Shown here piece after piece: positions 8,212 through 17,430 of a stretch of 64,000 bases of DNA. Origin of the DNA: DATAEK01 sp036258055 (GTDB lineage Bacteria > Acidobacteriota > Vicinamibacteria > Vicinamibacterales > 2-12-FULL-66-21); assembly GCA_036258055.1 (NCBI GenBank), contig DATAEK010000282.1, positions 99,027-163,026 of the forward strand, in the 5' to 3' direction. Each line of letters opens with the position of its first letter. Positions within the stretch are counted from its first letter, which is position 1. A model generated the notes under the pieces. The model had not been told where the DNA came from. It saw nothing but the letters and a program-made list of their open reading frames with translations, and ran no database searches. Position numbers and translations under genes: made by a program.

Positions 8212-9102
8212 ATGGCGACTCCTCAGCACGAGCCCGTCATGGTGACCGAGATGGTCGAGATCCTCATGCCGTCACGCGGCGGGCTGTTTGTCGACTGCAC
8301 AATCGGCCTCGGCGGCCACAGCCACGCACTGCTCGGGTCGGGCGCCTCTCGGGTGATTGGCCTCGATCGCGATCTCGACGCGCTGGCGATCGCGCGCGAC
8401 GCACTCGCCTCGTTCGGCGATCGCGTGGAGCTGGTGCATGCCGACTACCGCGAGATCGATCGCGTGCTCGCCGAGCGCGGCATCGATGGCATTCATGGCG
8501 CACTCGCCGATCTCGGCGTGTCGTCACTGCAGCTCGACGCCGACGGCCGTGGATTCAGCTTCCGTCGCGACGAGGCGCTCGACATGCGCATGGATCGCAC
8601 GCAGGGTCCCACCGCTGCCGAGCTGATTGCCGGCATGGACGAAGCGCCGCTGGCCGATGCGATCTTTCAGTTCGGCGAAGAACGCTACTCCCGCCGCATC
8701 GCCCGCGCGATCGTCGAATCCCGTCGCACGGCGCCAATCGAGACGACGGGTCAGCTCGCGTCAATCGTCCGCCGGGCCGTGCCGCGGCACGGATATCAGC
8801 GGATCGACCCATCGACGCGGACGTTCCAGGCGCTGCGCATCTTGGTGAATCGCGAGCTCGACGGGCTCGATCGGTTTCTGACGGCGGCGGCGCGCCGGCT
8901 TTTGACGGGCGCGCGCCTGGCGGTCATCTCGTTCCACTCGCTCGAGGACCGGATCGTGAAGCACACGTTCCGGGCGCTCGAGCGTGCTGAAGCGCTGGTG
9001 CGGGTGCTCACGAAACGTCCGCTCGAGCCGGCCGACGACGAACGCGCGCGCAATCCGCGGGCGCGCAGCGCGAAGCTGCGGGCGATTGAGAGGCTGGCAT
9101 GA
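8212..9102 (+). CDS. rsmH: 16S rRNA (cytosine1402-N4)-methyltransferase RsmH
   Basis: A 296-residue class I methyltransferase (formerly MraW). It methylates N4 of C1402 in the ribosomal P site. Visible are the N-terminal HEPVMVTEMVEIL, the SAM-binding motif VDCTIGLGGHS, GLDRDLDAL, the RsmH-specific FSFRRDEALDMRMD, and the C-terminal SFHSLEDRIVKHTFR. Length is slightly short of the usual 310. Start ATG 8212 follows mraZ by 2 nt, and its TGA overlaps the ATG of the next gene. Standard second position of a dcw cluster. Confidence 0.96.
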   Translation: MATPQHEPVMVTEMVEILMPSRGGLFVDCTIGLGGHSHALLGSGASRVIGLDRDLDALAIARDALASFGDRVELVHADYREIDRVLAERGIDGIHGALADLGVSSLQLDADGRGFSFRRDEALDMRMDRTQGPTAAELIAGMDEAPLADAIFQFGEERYSRRIARAIVESRRTAPIETTGQLASIVRRAVPRHGYQRIDPSTRTFQALRILVNRELDGLDRFLTAAARRLLTGARLAVISFHSLEDRIVKHTFRALERAEALVRVLTKRPLEPADDERARNPRARSAKLRAIERLA

Positions 9103-9491
9103 GCGGGACGGATTTCGAGTACGCGATCAAGAAGGACGTCCGCAACAACCCGATCGTCCGCGAGGTCGACGAGGCGCGGCAGCGCCAGTTGTGGCGGTCG
9201 ACCGCGATCGGCGCGATCCTCGTGCTGGTGCTGCTCTTCTCGGTCTGGCAGCGCGTGGAGCTCCTGCGGCACGGCTACGAGATGGAGCGGCTGCAGCAGG
9301 ACCGCGCGGCGGAGGAAGAAGTGAACCGCCATCTGCGGCTCGAGATCGAGACGTTGCGATCGCCGCGGCGGATCGAGGACATCGCGACGAAGAAGCTGCA
9401 CCTCGTCGCTCCCGGCCGCGATCAGGCCATCGTCATCGAGCGGGTCACGGCGCCGGCGCCGCCCGCCAAGTCCATCGTCGCCGCACGTTAG
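9099..9491 (+). CDS. ftsL: Cell division protein FtsL-like
   Basis: A 130-residue single-pass membrane protein. A cytoplasmic head of about 30 residues is followed by one hydrophobic helix (about 31-52, AIGAILVLVLLFSVW) and then a heptad-rich segment with LRRPEDIA-like LRSPRRIEDIATKKL, the FtsL/DivIC signature for a coiled coil in the periplasm. FtsL works with FtsB/DivIC and FtsQ to activate FtsWI. The family diverges quickly, so identity rests on topology and position between rsmH and ftsI, overlapping rsmH by 4 nt. Confidence 0.85.
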   Translation: MSGTDFEYAIKKDVRNNPIVREVDEARQRQLWRSTAIGAILVLVLLFSVWQRVELLRHGYEMERLQQDRAAEEEVNRHLRLEIETLRSPRRIEDIATKKLHLVAPGRDQAIVIERVTAPAPPAKSIVAAR

Positions 9492-9521
9492 CGCGGCAGG
9501 GACGGCACGTCAGGAGGAGCG

Positions 9522-11606
9522 ATGGGCGGCGATCGCGGCAAACGATTCAGACTTCCCTGGACACGGACCAACGCACGGGCCCAGCCGCAGCCAACGCCGG
9601 GGCTCAACGACTGGCGTGTCTCGATGCGTTCGCGGCTCGTCGTCAGCGCCGTCGTCTTCGCGCTGTGGACCGTCGGCATCGAAGCCCGCCTCGTCTATCT
9701 GCAGGTCGTCGAGCACGCCGAGATGCTGTCGCGGGCCGATCGCCAGCAGATGCGCATGCTGAAGGCACCCGCCAAGCGCGGCGAGATCCTCGATCGCGAC
9801 GGTCGCGTGCTCGCCTACAGCGTGGATGCGGACACGATCGTCGCCGATCCCTCCTCGATTGAGGATCCGGATGCCGTCGCCGCGGCAGTCTGCCGGGCGC
9901 TCGAGGACTGCGACGCCAAGGACCGCCAGGCGATGGCCCGGAACCTGCGCCGCAATTCGCAGTTCACCTACCTCGCCCGCAAGGTCTCGCCCGATGAAGC
10001 GAAGCGCGTGCGGGGGCTGGAGTTGAAGAGCGTCGGCTTCGTCAAGGAGAGCCGTCGCTACTACCCGAACAAGGATTTGCTCTCGCACGTGCTCGGCTAC
10101 GTCGGCATGGACAACGACGGGCTGGCGGGGCTCGAGTCTGCCTTTGATGCGCAGATCCGCGGACATGAGGGCCGGGTGCTGGTGCAGAACGACGCGCGAC
10201 AGCAAGCTCTCTACAGCCGCATGGAGCGTCAGCCGACGGCTGGTGCGTCGCTCGAGTTATCGATCGATCAGTTCCTCCAATACATTGCCGAGCGTGAGCT
10301 TCGCGCTGGCGTCGAAGAGAATCGCGCCGCCGGCGGCAGCGCCGTCATCATGGATCCGATGACCGGCGAGATCCTCGCGATGGCGAACTGGCCGACGTTC
10401 AACCCGAACGCCTACAACCGGGTGCAGGAGAACGATCGACGCAACCGAGCCATTCAGGACCTCTACGAGCCCGGATCGACGTTCAAAGTCGTGACCGCGT
10501 CGGCGGCGCTCGAAGAGCACGTGATCAACCCGCAGGATCTGATCGACTGCAATCCGGGCCGGATCGTCTTCGGCAGTCGCGTCATCCGCGACACCCACGT
10601 CTACGGCGTGCTGCCCTTCACCGACGTGCTCGTCAAGTCGAGCAACGTCGGCGCGATCAAGGTCGGACTCCGCCTCGGACCCGAGCGTTTGAGCCGCTAT
10701 GTCAGCCGATTCGGGTTCGGCCAGACGAACTCTCCGGACTTCAGGGGCGAGAGCCCTGGCATCGTGTGGAATCCCGCCAAGCTGGATCAAAGCGGACTGG
10801 CGTCTGTCTCGATGGGCTATCAGGTTGGCGTGACGCCGCTGCAGATGGTCGCCGCGGTCAGCTCTGTCGCCAACGGCGGAACGCTCTACGAGCCGCACCT
10901 CGTGCGCGCCGTCATCAAAGACGGCCAGCGGACGCCGATGGCGCCGAAAGTGCTGCGTCGCACCGTCTCTGAACATACGGCCGGCGAGCTGACAACGATC
11001 ATGGAGCAGGTCGTCGAACGTGGAACCGCGAAGGCCGCGCAGATGGACGGGTTCACCATTGCGGGAAAGACCGGAACCTCGCACAAGTTGGTCGACGGCC
11101 ACTACTCGCAATCGGACTACAACGCCTCGTTTGTCGGCTTCGTGCCGTCACGCAGCCCGGCGCTCACGATCATCGTCGTCATCGACTCGCCACACGCCAA
11201 CGGCTATTTCGGTGGAACCGTGGCCGCGCCGATCTTCAAACGGATCGCCGAAGCCTCACTGCGCCATCTCGGCGTGGGCCGGACGATCAACCCGCCGGCG
11301 CCGGTGCTGGTTGCGCGCAACGGCGGCGAGGATGAGATCAGGCCGCGACCGGTCAGCGCGCCCGCGTCCGCCACGCCAGCGCTCGACATGACCCAGACCG
11401 ACGTGATGCCGGACCTTCGCGGGATGAGCGCGCGCGAAGCGCTCCGTGCGCTGACACAGATCGGGATGGTTGCGCGGATGAGCGGGGACGGCGTAGTGCT
11501 CGAACAGTCACCGACCGCAGGGGCTCCGCTGAGCAGGGCGCAGGCCTGTCAGCTCAAGCTTGGACGGCGGCCGACGGTATCGGCAAACGGAGGCTCGTCG
11601 CAGTGA
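9522..11606 (+). CDS. ftsI: Class B penicillin-binding protein (FtsI/PBP3) with PASTA domain
   Basis: A 694-residue septal transpeptidase. One membrane helix lies near residues 36-57, then the class B pedestal (KRGEILDRDGRVLAYS), then the transpeptidase with Ser319 in STFK, SSN at 373-375 and KTGT at 516-519. A single PASTA domain is at about 629-682 (PDLRGMSAREALRAL to QSPTAGAPL). The PASTA tail is common in FtsI/SpoVD of Firmicutes and Acidobacteria and not in proteobacterial FtsI. It crosslinks septal peptidoglycan with FtsW. ATG 9522 follows an AGGAGG-like site; its TGA overlaps the GTG start of murE. Confidence 0.95.
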   Translation: MGGDRGKRFRLPWTRTNARAQPQPTPGLNDWRVSMRSRLVVSAVVFALWTVGIEARLVYLQVVEHAEMLSRADRQQMRMLKAPAKRGEILDRDGRVLAYSVDADTIVADPSSIEDPDAVAAAVCRALEDCDAKDRQAMARNLRRNSQFTYLARKVSPDEAKRVRGLELKSVGFVKESRRYYPNKDLLSHVLGYVGMDNDGLAGLESAFDAQIRGHEGRVLVQNDARQQALYSRMERQPTAGASLELSIDQFLQYIAERELRAGVEENRAAGGSAVIMDPMTGEILAMANWPTFNPNAYNRVQENDRRNRAIQDLYEPGSTFKVVTASAALEEHVINPQDLIDCNPGRIVFGSRVIRDTHVYGVLPFTDVLVKSSNVGAIKVGLRLGPERLSRYVSRFGFGQTNSPDFRGESPGIVWNPAKLDQSGLASVSMGYQVGVTPLQMVAAVSSVANGGTLYEPHLVRAVIKDGQRTPMAPKVLRRTVSEHTAGELTTIMEQVVERGTAKAAQMDGFTIAGKTGTSHKLVDGHYSQSDYNASFVGFVPSRSPALTIIVVIDSPHANGYFGGTVAAPIFKRIAEASLRHLGVGRTINPPAPVLVARNGGEDEIRPRPVSAPASATPALDMTQTDVMPDLRGMSAREALRALTQIGMVARMSGDGVVLEQSPTAGAPLSRAQACQLKLGRRPTVSANGGSSQ

Positions 11607-13144
11607 ATTTCGACGACCTCGTGCGTCTCGTGGGCGAGACGCCGGCATTTCGAGGCGCACAAGGCCTCGAGATGGCGGCGCGAGCGGGCGCTGCGCCCGT
11701 GACCGCCGTCGCCTACGACTCGCGTCAGGTCACGGCTGGCGCGGTGTTCGTCGCGCTGCGTGGCCAGCAGGCCGACGGCAGCGCATTCGCGCGGGACGCG
11801 ATCGGCCGCGGCGCGATCGCGGTCGTCTCGGAAGCGCCGCCGCCGGCCGGCGTTCAGATTCCGTGGATTCAGGTTCCCGATGCACGCGTCGCGCTCGCCT
11901 GGCTTGCCGCCGCGTACTTCGGCAATCCGAGCGACGAACTGACGCTCGTCGGGATCACCGGCACCAACGGGAAGACGACGACGTCGTACCTGCTCGCCGC
12001 GATCTTCGAAGCCGCGGGCGTTCGCTGCGGACGGATTGGGACCGTTGGCTACCGCGTCGGCGAACGCGAGGTCGACGCAGCGCGCACGACACCTGAAGCG
12101 CCCGAGTTGCAACGCCTGCTGCGGGAGATGGTCGTGGCGCAGTCTAGTGCGTGCGTGATGGAAGTCTCGTCGCACGCGCTCTCGCTGCATCGCGCCGACG
12201 CGCTGCGTTTCTCGGCTGCGATCTTCACGAACCTGACCCGCGATCACCTCGACTTCCACCGCGACATGGAGGACTACTTCGCGGCCAAGCGGCGGTTGTT
12301 CGAACTGCTGGGTCCAGGCGCGATCGGCGTCTCGAACCTGGACGATCGCCGTGGCGCCGAGCTCGCGGCGATCTCTTCTCGGCCCGTGACCTACGCGATC
12401 GATGCGCCGGCCGACGTGCGTCCGGCACGGCTGTCGCTCTCGCTCGAGGGCCTCTCCTTCGAGCTGCGCACTCCGCGAGGCACGCTGGAGATCCGATCGC
12501 CGCTCGTCGGACGGCCGAACGCGTACAACATCCTGGCGGCCGCGGCCACTGCGATGGCGCTCGACGTGCCGTTCAGCGCGATTGAACGCGGTATCGCCGC
12601 CCTGGCCCACGTACCGGGCCGTTTTCAACTCGTCTCGAGCCCGAACGACGACGTGCGCGTCGTCGTGGACTACGCGCACACGGACGATGCGCTCAAGAAC
12701 CTCCTGGAGACCGCGCGGCCGCTTGCATCGGGCCGCGTCATCACGGTGTTCGGTTGCGGAGGCGATCGGGATCGTACGAAACGGCCGTTGATGGGAGCCG
12801 TCGCCGCCCGGTTGAGCGACCTCGTGATCGTGACGTCCGACAACCCGCGGTCGGAAAACCCGGAGCGCATCATCGACGAGATCAAGCGCGGCATCGTGAT
12901 GCCGGCCGATCGCGCCCCGAAGGGGCAGCCGGCCCCGAGATCCACGCCGTGTCTGTCGATCGCGGACCGGAAAGCCGCGATCGATCGCGCGATCCACGAG
13001 GCGCGCGCCGGCGATCTGGTGCTGATCGCCGGCAAGGGCCACGAGAAGTATCAGGTCATCGGCGATCGGGTTCTGCCGTTCGACGACGTCGAGGTCGCGC
13101 AGAGCGCGCTCGGGCGTCGGCGCAGCGGTTCCCGGGTGTCATAG
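11603..13144 (+). CDS. murE: UDP-MurNAc-L-Ala-D-Glu ligase MurE (meso-DAP type)
   Basis: A 513-residue Mur ligase that adds the third residue of the peptidoglycan stem peptide. The ATP loop GTNGKT is at 120-125, and the substrate-selecting motif DNPR is at 413-416, the arrangement of enzymes that add meso-diaminopimelate rather than lysine. The C-terminal AGKGHEKYQV is also visible. GTG at 11603 overlaps the ftsI stop by 4 nt and is followed by murF after 3 nt. The motif predicts a DAP-type cell wall. Confidence 0.95.
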   Translation: MNFDDLVRLVGETPAFRGAQGLEMAARAGAAPVTAVAYDSRQVTAGAVFVALRGQQADGSAFARDAIGRGAIAVVSEAPPPAGVQIPWIQVPDARVALAWLAAAYFGNPSDELTLVGITGTNGKTTTSYLLAAIFEAAGVRCGRIGTVGYRVGEREVDAARTTPEAPELQRLLREMVVAQSSACVMEVSSHALSLHRADALRFSAAIFTNLTRDHLDFHRDMEDYFAAKRRLFELLGPGAIGVSNLDDRRGAELAAISSRPVTYAIDAPADVRPARLSLSLEGLSFELRTPRGTLEIRSPLVGRPNAYNILAAAATAMALDVPFSAIERGIAALAHVPGRFQLVSSPNDDVRVVVDYAHTDDALKNLLETARPLASGRVITVFGCGGDRDRTKRPLMGAVAARLSDLVIVTSDNPRSENPERIIDEIKRGIVMPADRAPKGQPAPRSTPCLSIADRKAAIDRAIHEARAGDLVLIAGKGHEKYQVIGDRVLPFDDVEVAQSALGRRRSGSRVS

Positions 13145-13147
13145 CGC

Positions 13148-14605
13148 GTGGAAGCTCTCGCGCTGACCGGTGGCGATCTGGCCGCAACGACAGGCGGCCG
13201 GATCGAGCAAGGCGATCCGCAGCGCCGGATCGAGCGTCTGTCGATCGATTCGCGAACGATCGCTGACGGTGATTTCTTCGTCGCGCTGCGCGGTGAGCGG
13301 TACGACGGCCATCGGTTCGTGGCAGACGCGCTCGAGCGGGGCGCGATCGGCGTGATGGTCGAAGAGGTGCAGGCCGGACTCGATTCCTCGATGCGGTCCA
13401 TCGTTGCTCCGGGCCAGTCCGAGGGAGAGGCAGGAACCGTCCGGCCCGCGCCGCTCGTCGTGCAGGTGGCCGACACGACGCGGGCGTTACAGAACGTCGC
13501 GCGGGACATCCGGCGCCGCTCCGCGGCGCGGGTTGTGGCGATCACGGGGAGCGCAGGGAAGACAACAACGAAAGAAGTAGCTGCGGAGTTCCTGGCCGCG
13601 CGCTACCGGGTGTTTCGGAACCAGGGGAACCTGAACAATCACATCGGACTTCCGCTCTCGCTGTTCGAGTTGCGGACGAAGCCCGACGTTGCGGTCGTAG
13701 AGCTCGGCATGAATCATCCAGGTGAAATCCGAACGCTCGTCGGCATCGCGGAGCCGGACGTCCGCGTGTGGACGAATGTCGGCGACGCGCATCTGGGATT
13801 CTTCGCCTCCGCCGACGCGATCGCCGACGCCAAGGCCGAGATTCTCGAACAGGCCGGCCCGAACGACACGCTGATTGCCAACGCCAACGATCCCCGGATT
13901 ACCGCACGCATTGGCGCGTTCGCCGGACGAGTCATGACCTTCGGCATCGAGGTTGACGCCGACGTCCAGGCGGTCGACGTGACGACGCGCGGCCTCGAGG
14001 GCACTGGAGCACGCGTGCGAACGCCCGCCGGTGAGCTGCGGATCGACACCCCGCTCCTCGGCCTGGGCAACCTCGCCAACGTGCTCGCCGCCACCGCCGT
14101 CGCCGTGCACTTCGGGGTTCCGCTCGCTGAGATCGCGCGGCGCGCGGCCGCGCTCAAGCCCCCGTATCACCGTGGCGAGTTGTTGCGGCTGCCCGGCGGC
14201 ATCACGCTGATCGACGATTCCTACAACTCGAGTCCTTCGGCGCTGAAGCGCGCCTTGGAAACGGTTGCCGCGGCGACCGGCAGCGCCAGGAAAGCGGCGG
14301 TCCTCGGCGAGATGCTGGAGCTCGGCGCGCACTCGGAGCGCCTGCACGAGGAGTGCGGACGCGCCGCAGCCGCGGCGGGGCTGGACTTCCTGATCACTGT
14401 CGGCGGCGCACCGGCACAGGCGATGGGACGCGCGGCAGTCTCCGCCGGGATGCCGTCGCACGCTGTCCTGCACGCTGGCACGAGCGACGAGGCGGCGGAG
14501 CTCGCCCTCGCACGCCTTCGGCCCGGTGACCTCGTGCTCGTCAAGGGTTCACGCGGCATCGGCACCGATCGGGTCGTGGAACGGCTGAAGGCGGAGTTCG
14601 CCTGA
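13148..14605 (+). CDS. murF: UDP-MurNAc-tripeptide:D-Ala-D-Ala ligase MurF
   Basis: A 485-residue ligase that attaches D-Ala-D-Ala to the UDP-MurNAc tripeptide in the cytoplasm. It shows an N-terminal SIDSRTIADGDFFVALRG, the ATP loop ITGSAGKTTTKE near residue 135, the central VVELGMNHPGEI and the C-terminal VLVKGSRG. It starts with GTG 13148 after a 3-nt gap and shares one base with the mraY ATG. Its co-substrate needs a D-Ala-D-Ala ligase, which is not in this cluster. Confidence 0.95.
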   Translation: MEALALTGGDLAATTGGRIEQGDPQRRIERLSIDSRTIADGDFFVALRGERYDGHRFVADALERGAIGVMVEEVQAGLDSSMRSIVAPGQSEGEAGTVRPAPLVVQVADTTRALQNVARDIRRRSAARVVAITGSAGKTTTKEVAAEFLAARYRVFRNQGNLNNHIGLPLSLFELRTKPDVAVVELGMNHPGEIRTLVGIAEPDVRVWTNVGDAHLGFFASADAIADAKAEILEQAGPNDTLIANANDPRITARIGAFAGRVMTFGIEVDADVQAVDVTTRGLEGTGARVRTPAGELRIDTPLLGLGNLANVLAATAVAVHFGVPLAEIARRAAALKPPYHRGELLRLPGGITLIDDSYNSSPSALKRALETVAAATGSARKAAVLGEMLELGAHSERLHEECGRAAAAAGLDFLITVGGAPAQAMGRAAVSAGMPSHAVLHAGTSDEAAELALARLRPGDLVLVKGSRGIGTDRVVERLKAEFA

Positions 14606-15690
14606 TGCTCTACTACCTTCACAACCTGAGCGGCTACTGGCCGGTGCTCAACGTGACGCGCTACATCACGTTTCGCACCGCGGCGGCCAGCCTCACGGCG
14701 CTGGTGATCGGGCTCTTTGTCGGTCCCTGGATGATCCGCAAGCTGCGCGAGTTCCAGATCGGCCAGGTGATTCGGCAGGAGGGTCCCGCGACGCACCGGA
14801 CGAAGGCCGGCACACCGACCATGGGCGGTCTGCTGATCCTGACGTCGGTGCTCATCCCGACGCTACTCTGGTCCGATCTGGCGACGCCGTTCGTATGGGT
14901 TGCCGTCCTCTCGACGGTCGGCTTCGGCGGCATCGGGTTCGCCGACGACTATCTGAAGATAGTGCGGCACTCGCACCACGGTCTCCTCCCGCGCTACAAG
15001 ATGGGCTGGCAGGCGGTCGTCGGATTCGCTGTGGGCGGCGCCCTTCTGCTCCTCGCCAGCCATGAGCTGTACAACACGCGACTGATCTTCCCCTTCTTCA
15101 AGCGGCTCATTCCCGATCTCGGGCTCTTCTACATTCCCTTCGCCGCGTTCATTCTCGTCGGCTCGACCAACGCGGTGAACCTCACCGACGGTCTCGACGG
15201 CCTCGCGATCAGCGTGTTCGCGGTGTCGGCCGCGGCGTTCACGGCGCTTGCCTACGTCTCGACGCACGCGGTCTTCGCCAACTACCTCCAGTTGCTGCGG
15301 CTGCCTGCTGCCGCGGCGGAGCTGACGATCTTCTGCGGCGCGCTGGTCGGCGCCAGTCTCGCGTTCCTCTGGTACAACTGCTATCCCGCGGAGATCTTCA
15401 TGGGCGACGTCGGGTCGCTCGGTCTCGGCGGCGCGCTGGGCACCGTCGCCCTCCTGATCAAACAGGAACTGCTGCTGCCGATCGTCGGCGGGGTGTTCGT
15501 GATGGAAGCGCTGTCGGTGATCATCCAGATCATCTCGTTCAAGTCGACGGGGCGCCGGGTGTTCAGAATGGCGCCGCTTCACCACCACTTTGAGCTGATC
15601 GGCTGGAGCGAACCCAAGGTCATCACGCGATTCCTGATCATGGCGATTGTGTTCGCGCTCTTCAGTCTGACGACGTTGAAACTGCGATGA
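14605..15690 (+). CDS. mraY: Phospho-MurNAc-pentapeptide transferase MraY
   Basis: A 361-residue integral membrane enzyme with about ten helices that makes lipid I from UDP-MurNAc-pentapeptide and undecaprenyl phosphate. Catalytic landmarks are the aspartate pair in FADDYLKI, NLTDGLDGLA and the metal-binding GDVGSLGLGG, plus the C-terminal HHHFE triad. Length equals that of typical MraY (360). It overlaps murF by one base and murD by four (ATGA), a strongly coupled arrangement. Confidence 0.97.
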   Translation: MLYYLHNLSGYWPVLNVTRYITFRTAAASLTALVIGLFVGPWMIRKLREFQIGQVIRQEGPATHRTKAGTPTMGGLLILTSVLIPTLLWSDLATPFVWVAVLSTVGFGGIGFADDYLKIVRHSHHGLLPRYKMGWQAVVGFAVGGALLLLASHELYNTRLIFPFFKRLIPDLGLFYIPFAAFILVGSTNAVNLTDGLDGLAISVFAVSAAAFTALAYVSTHAVFANYLQLLRLPAAAAELTIFCGALVGASLAFLWYNCYPAEIFMGDVGSLGLGGALGTVALLIKQELLLPIVGGVFVMEALSVIIQIISFKSTGRRVFRMAPLHHHFELIGWSEPKVITRFLIMAIVFALFSLTTLKLR

Positions 15691-17072
15691 CGGAAGCCCC
15701 CGCTTTCTCCGTGCGCGGCCTGCGCGTCACCGTCGTCGGCGCGGCGCGAAGCGGTGTCGCGGCGGCGGAGCTGCTCGTGCGCCGCGGCGCGGACGTGGTG
15801 CTGACCGATGTCCGCGAGCGGATTGACGATGAAGAACGGTTGCGCGCGGCGGGCGTGAGGCTCGAGCTCGGCGGCCATTCGGAGGCGACGCTCACGAACA
15901 CCGATCTCGTCGTGCTCAGCCCCGGCGTGCCGACACGTCAGCCGGCTATCGACGCCGCGCGACGCGCGGGGATCCCGGTGATCGGCGAGCTCGAGCTCGC
16001 GTCGCGATGGCTCCGCGGGCGCGTCGTCGCGATCACCGGCACGAAAGGAAAGTCCACGACGACGACGCTGACTGGCCGGATGCTCGAGGCCGGAGGGCAT
16101 CGAGTCCTCGTCGGCGGCAACATCGGGCGCGCACTGAGCGCGCAAGTGGACGACTCGACTGAAGACACGATCCACGTGGTCGAGGCCAGCAGCTTTCAGC
16201 TCGAGAGCATCGACACGTTCAAGCCGTGGATTGCGGTGCTGTTGAACTTTTCGCCGGATCACCTCGACCGTCACGCGGACGTGGGGGAGTACGCCGAAGC
16301 CAAAGCCCGGATCTTCTCCAACCAGTCATCAGCCGACTGGGCGGTGTTGAATGCCGACGATCGCGCGTCGCTGCGCATCGCGACCAGCATTCGTGCCCGC
16401 CGGCTGATGTTCTCGATGAGCGACACGCTGCCTGAGGGCGTAGTGATCAGCGGCGACACGATCGTCCGGCGCAGTCAGGGCACCGATCAGCCGCTCGTGC
16501 CGCTGGCCGCAATCAGGCTGCTCGGCCCGCATCTCGTCGCCGACGTTGTCGCCGCAGCCGGTGTCGCGTCGCTCGCGGGCGTCGCGCCCGACGCGATGAC
16601 GCGGGCGGTTGAAGGCTTTACGGGTCTCGAACACGCGCTCGAGCCGGCCGGGGAAGTCGGAGGCGTCCGCTTCGTCAACGACTCGAAGGCAACGAACATC
16701 GACGCTGCACGCCGCGCGATCGAGAGCTTTGGCGACGGGCTCGTGGTGATCATGGGCGGACGGTTCAAAGGCGGGGACTTCGGCGATTTGCGTGAGCCGC
16801 TCGCTCAGCGTCATGCCGTCGTCGTCGCCATTGGCGAGGCACGTCCGCTCATCCGGGACGCGTTCGGATCGGCAGTTCAGATGTGTGACGCGCCGGATAT
16901 GTCGGCGGCAGTGAAGACGGCGTTCGCGTCAGCCGCGCCGGGAGACACGGTGTTGCTCGCGCCGGCGTGTGCGAGCTTCGACATGTTTCGCGACTACGCC
17001 GAACGCGGTCGCGTGTTCAAACAGGAAGTGCGTCGGCTGCAGGAGGCATGGAACAGCGCGCGTGAGCAGTGA
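15687..17072 (+). CDS. murD: UDP-MurNAc-L-Ala:D-Glu ligase MurD
   Basis: A 461-residue Mur ligase that adds D-glutamate. The N-terminal Rossmann part has VVGAARSGVAAAELL, the ATP loop is GTKGKST (Lys instead of the frequent Asn), then NFSPDHLDRH and the C-terminal VNDSKATNIDAA and MGGRFKGGDF. The C-terminal ACASFDMFRDYAERG matches the MurD end. The stop codon at 17070 already lies inside the left arm of an inverted repeat, and a 358-nt gap follows, the only large break in the cluster. Confidence 0.95.
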   Translation: MTEAPAFSVRGLRVTVVGAARSGVAAAELLVRRGADVVLTDVRERIDDEERLRAAGVRLELGGHSEATLTNTDLVVLSPGVPTRQPAIDAARRAGIPVIGELELASRWLRGRVVAITGTKGKSTTTTLTGRMLEAGGHRVLVGGNIGRALSAQVDDSTEDTIHVVEASSFQLESIDTFKPWIAVLLNFSPDHLDRHADVGEYAEAKARIFSNQSSADWAVLNADDRASLRIATSIRARRLMFSMSDTLPEGVVISGDTIVRRSQGTDQPLVPLAAIRLLGPHLVADVVAAAGVASLAGVAPDAMTRAVEGFTGLEHALEPAGEVGGVRFVNDSKATNIDAARRAIESFGDGLVVIMGGRFKGGDFGDLREPLAQRHAVVVAIGEARPLIRDAFGSAVQMCDAPDMSAAVKTAFASAAPGDTVLLAPACASFDMFRDYAERGRVFKQEVRRLQEAWNSAREQ

Positions 17073-17193
17073 GCAGTCATCAGTCCGGCTGGTGCGGTAA
17101 GGAACCGTCCGCTGGGAACGCAGGCTGCCCCGGTCTGCGAGGGCGGTGTCTTCGCCCCCTCCGGCTGATGACTGCTGACTGCTCAGGCGCGCA
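17056..17193. repeat. Inverted repeat behind murD (about 25-bp core arms)
   Basis: The segment 17064-17088 and 17161-17184 are reverse complements with one mismatch and one extra base; weaker pairing extends to 17056 and 17193. The arms themselves contain the word GAGCAGT twice. The left arm includes the murD stop codon. The 72-nt centre holds smaller hairpins (GCGG/CCGC, GGGCG/CGCCC). In RNA it would form a stable stem between murD and ftsW. Confidence 0.8.
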
Positions 17194-17430
17194 CGAAGGC
17201 TGACGCACGAACGTGCGCGCGCCGGCGTGCAACTACGTGCACGGTGTTCCGGGGCAGGGCGAGGTTCGAACCGCGTCACGCGCCGCTCCCCCGACCGGCG
17301 TGAGCGCCGTGCGCGGTTCAGACTACTGTGTCGGCCCGTAAGCCCCGCGGCTTTAGCGGGATGCGGAAACCGCTCTCCCGGTTGCCGCCACATGTTTTCA
17401 GCGGCGATAGACGCCGCCAGGACGCGGAGT
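17194..17430 (+). other. Structured non-coding leader before ftsW
   Basis: No convincing reading frame. The segment holds nested hairpins: GAACCGCG (17268-17275) pairs with CGCGGTTC (17312-17319), enclosing TCACGCGCCG and CGGCGTGA. Then AAGCC/GGCTT (17340-17353) competes with CCCGC/GCGGG (17344-17360), two mutually exclusive stems, followed by GCGG-AAA-CCGC at 17363-17373. The CTTTAG-containing hairpin recalls the right ends of IS200/IS605 elements, but no transposase or tnpB frame is present. It may be an element relic or a regulatory leader of ftsW. Confidence 0.4.

Noticed and set aside
17227..17430. Longer FtsW with about 68 extra N-terminal codons
   Set aside because: The extra part runs through hairpin-rich DNA, is not FtsW-like, and ATG 17431 has an AGGA at good spacing before the cytoplasmic head and first helix.
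17194..17430. tnpB or transposase remnant
   Set aside because: I looked for TnpB or Y1 transposase motifs in all frames and found none; only a hairpin recalls such an element, so it is reported as a weak possibility and not as a mobile element.
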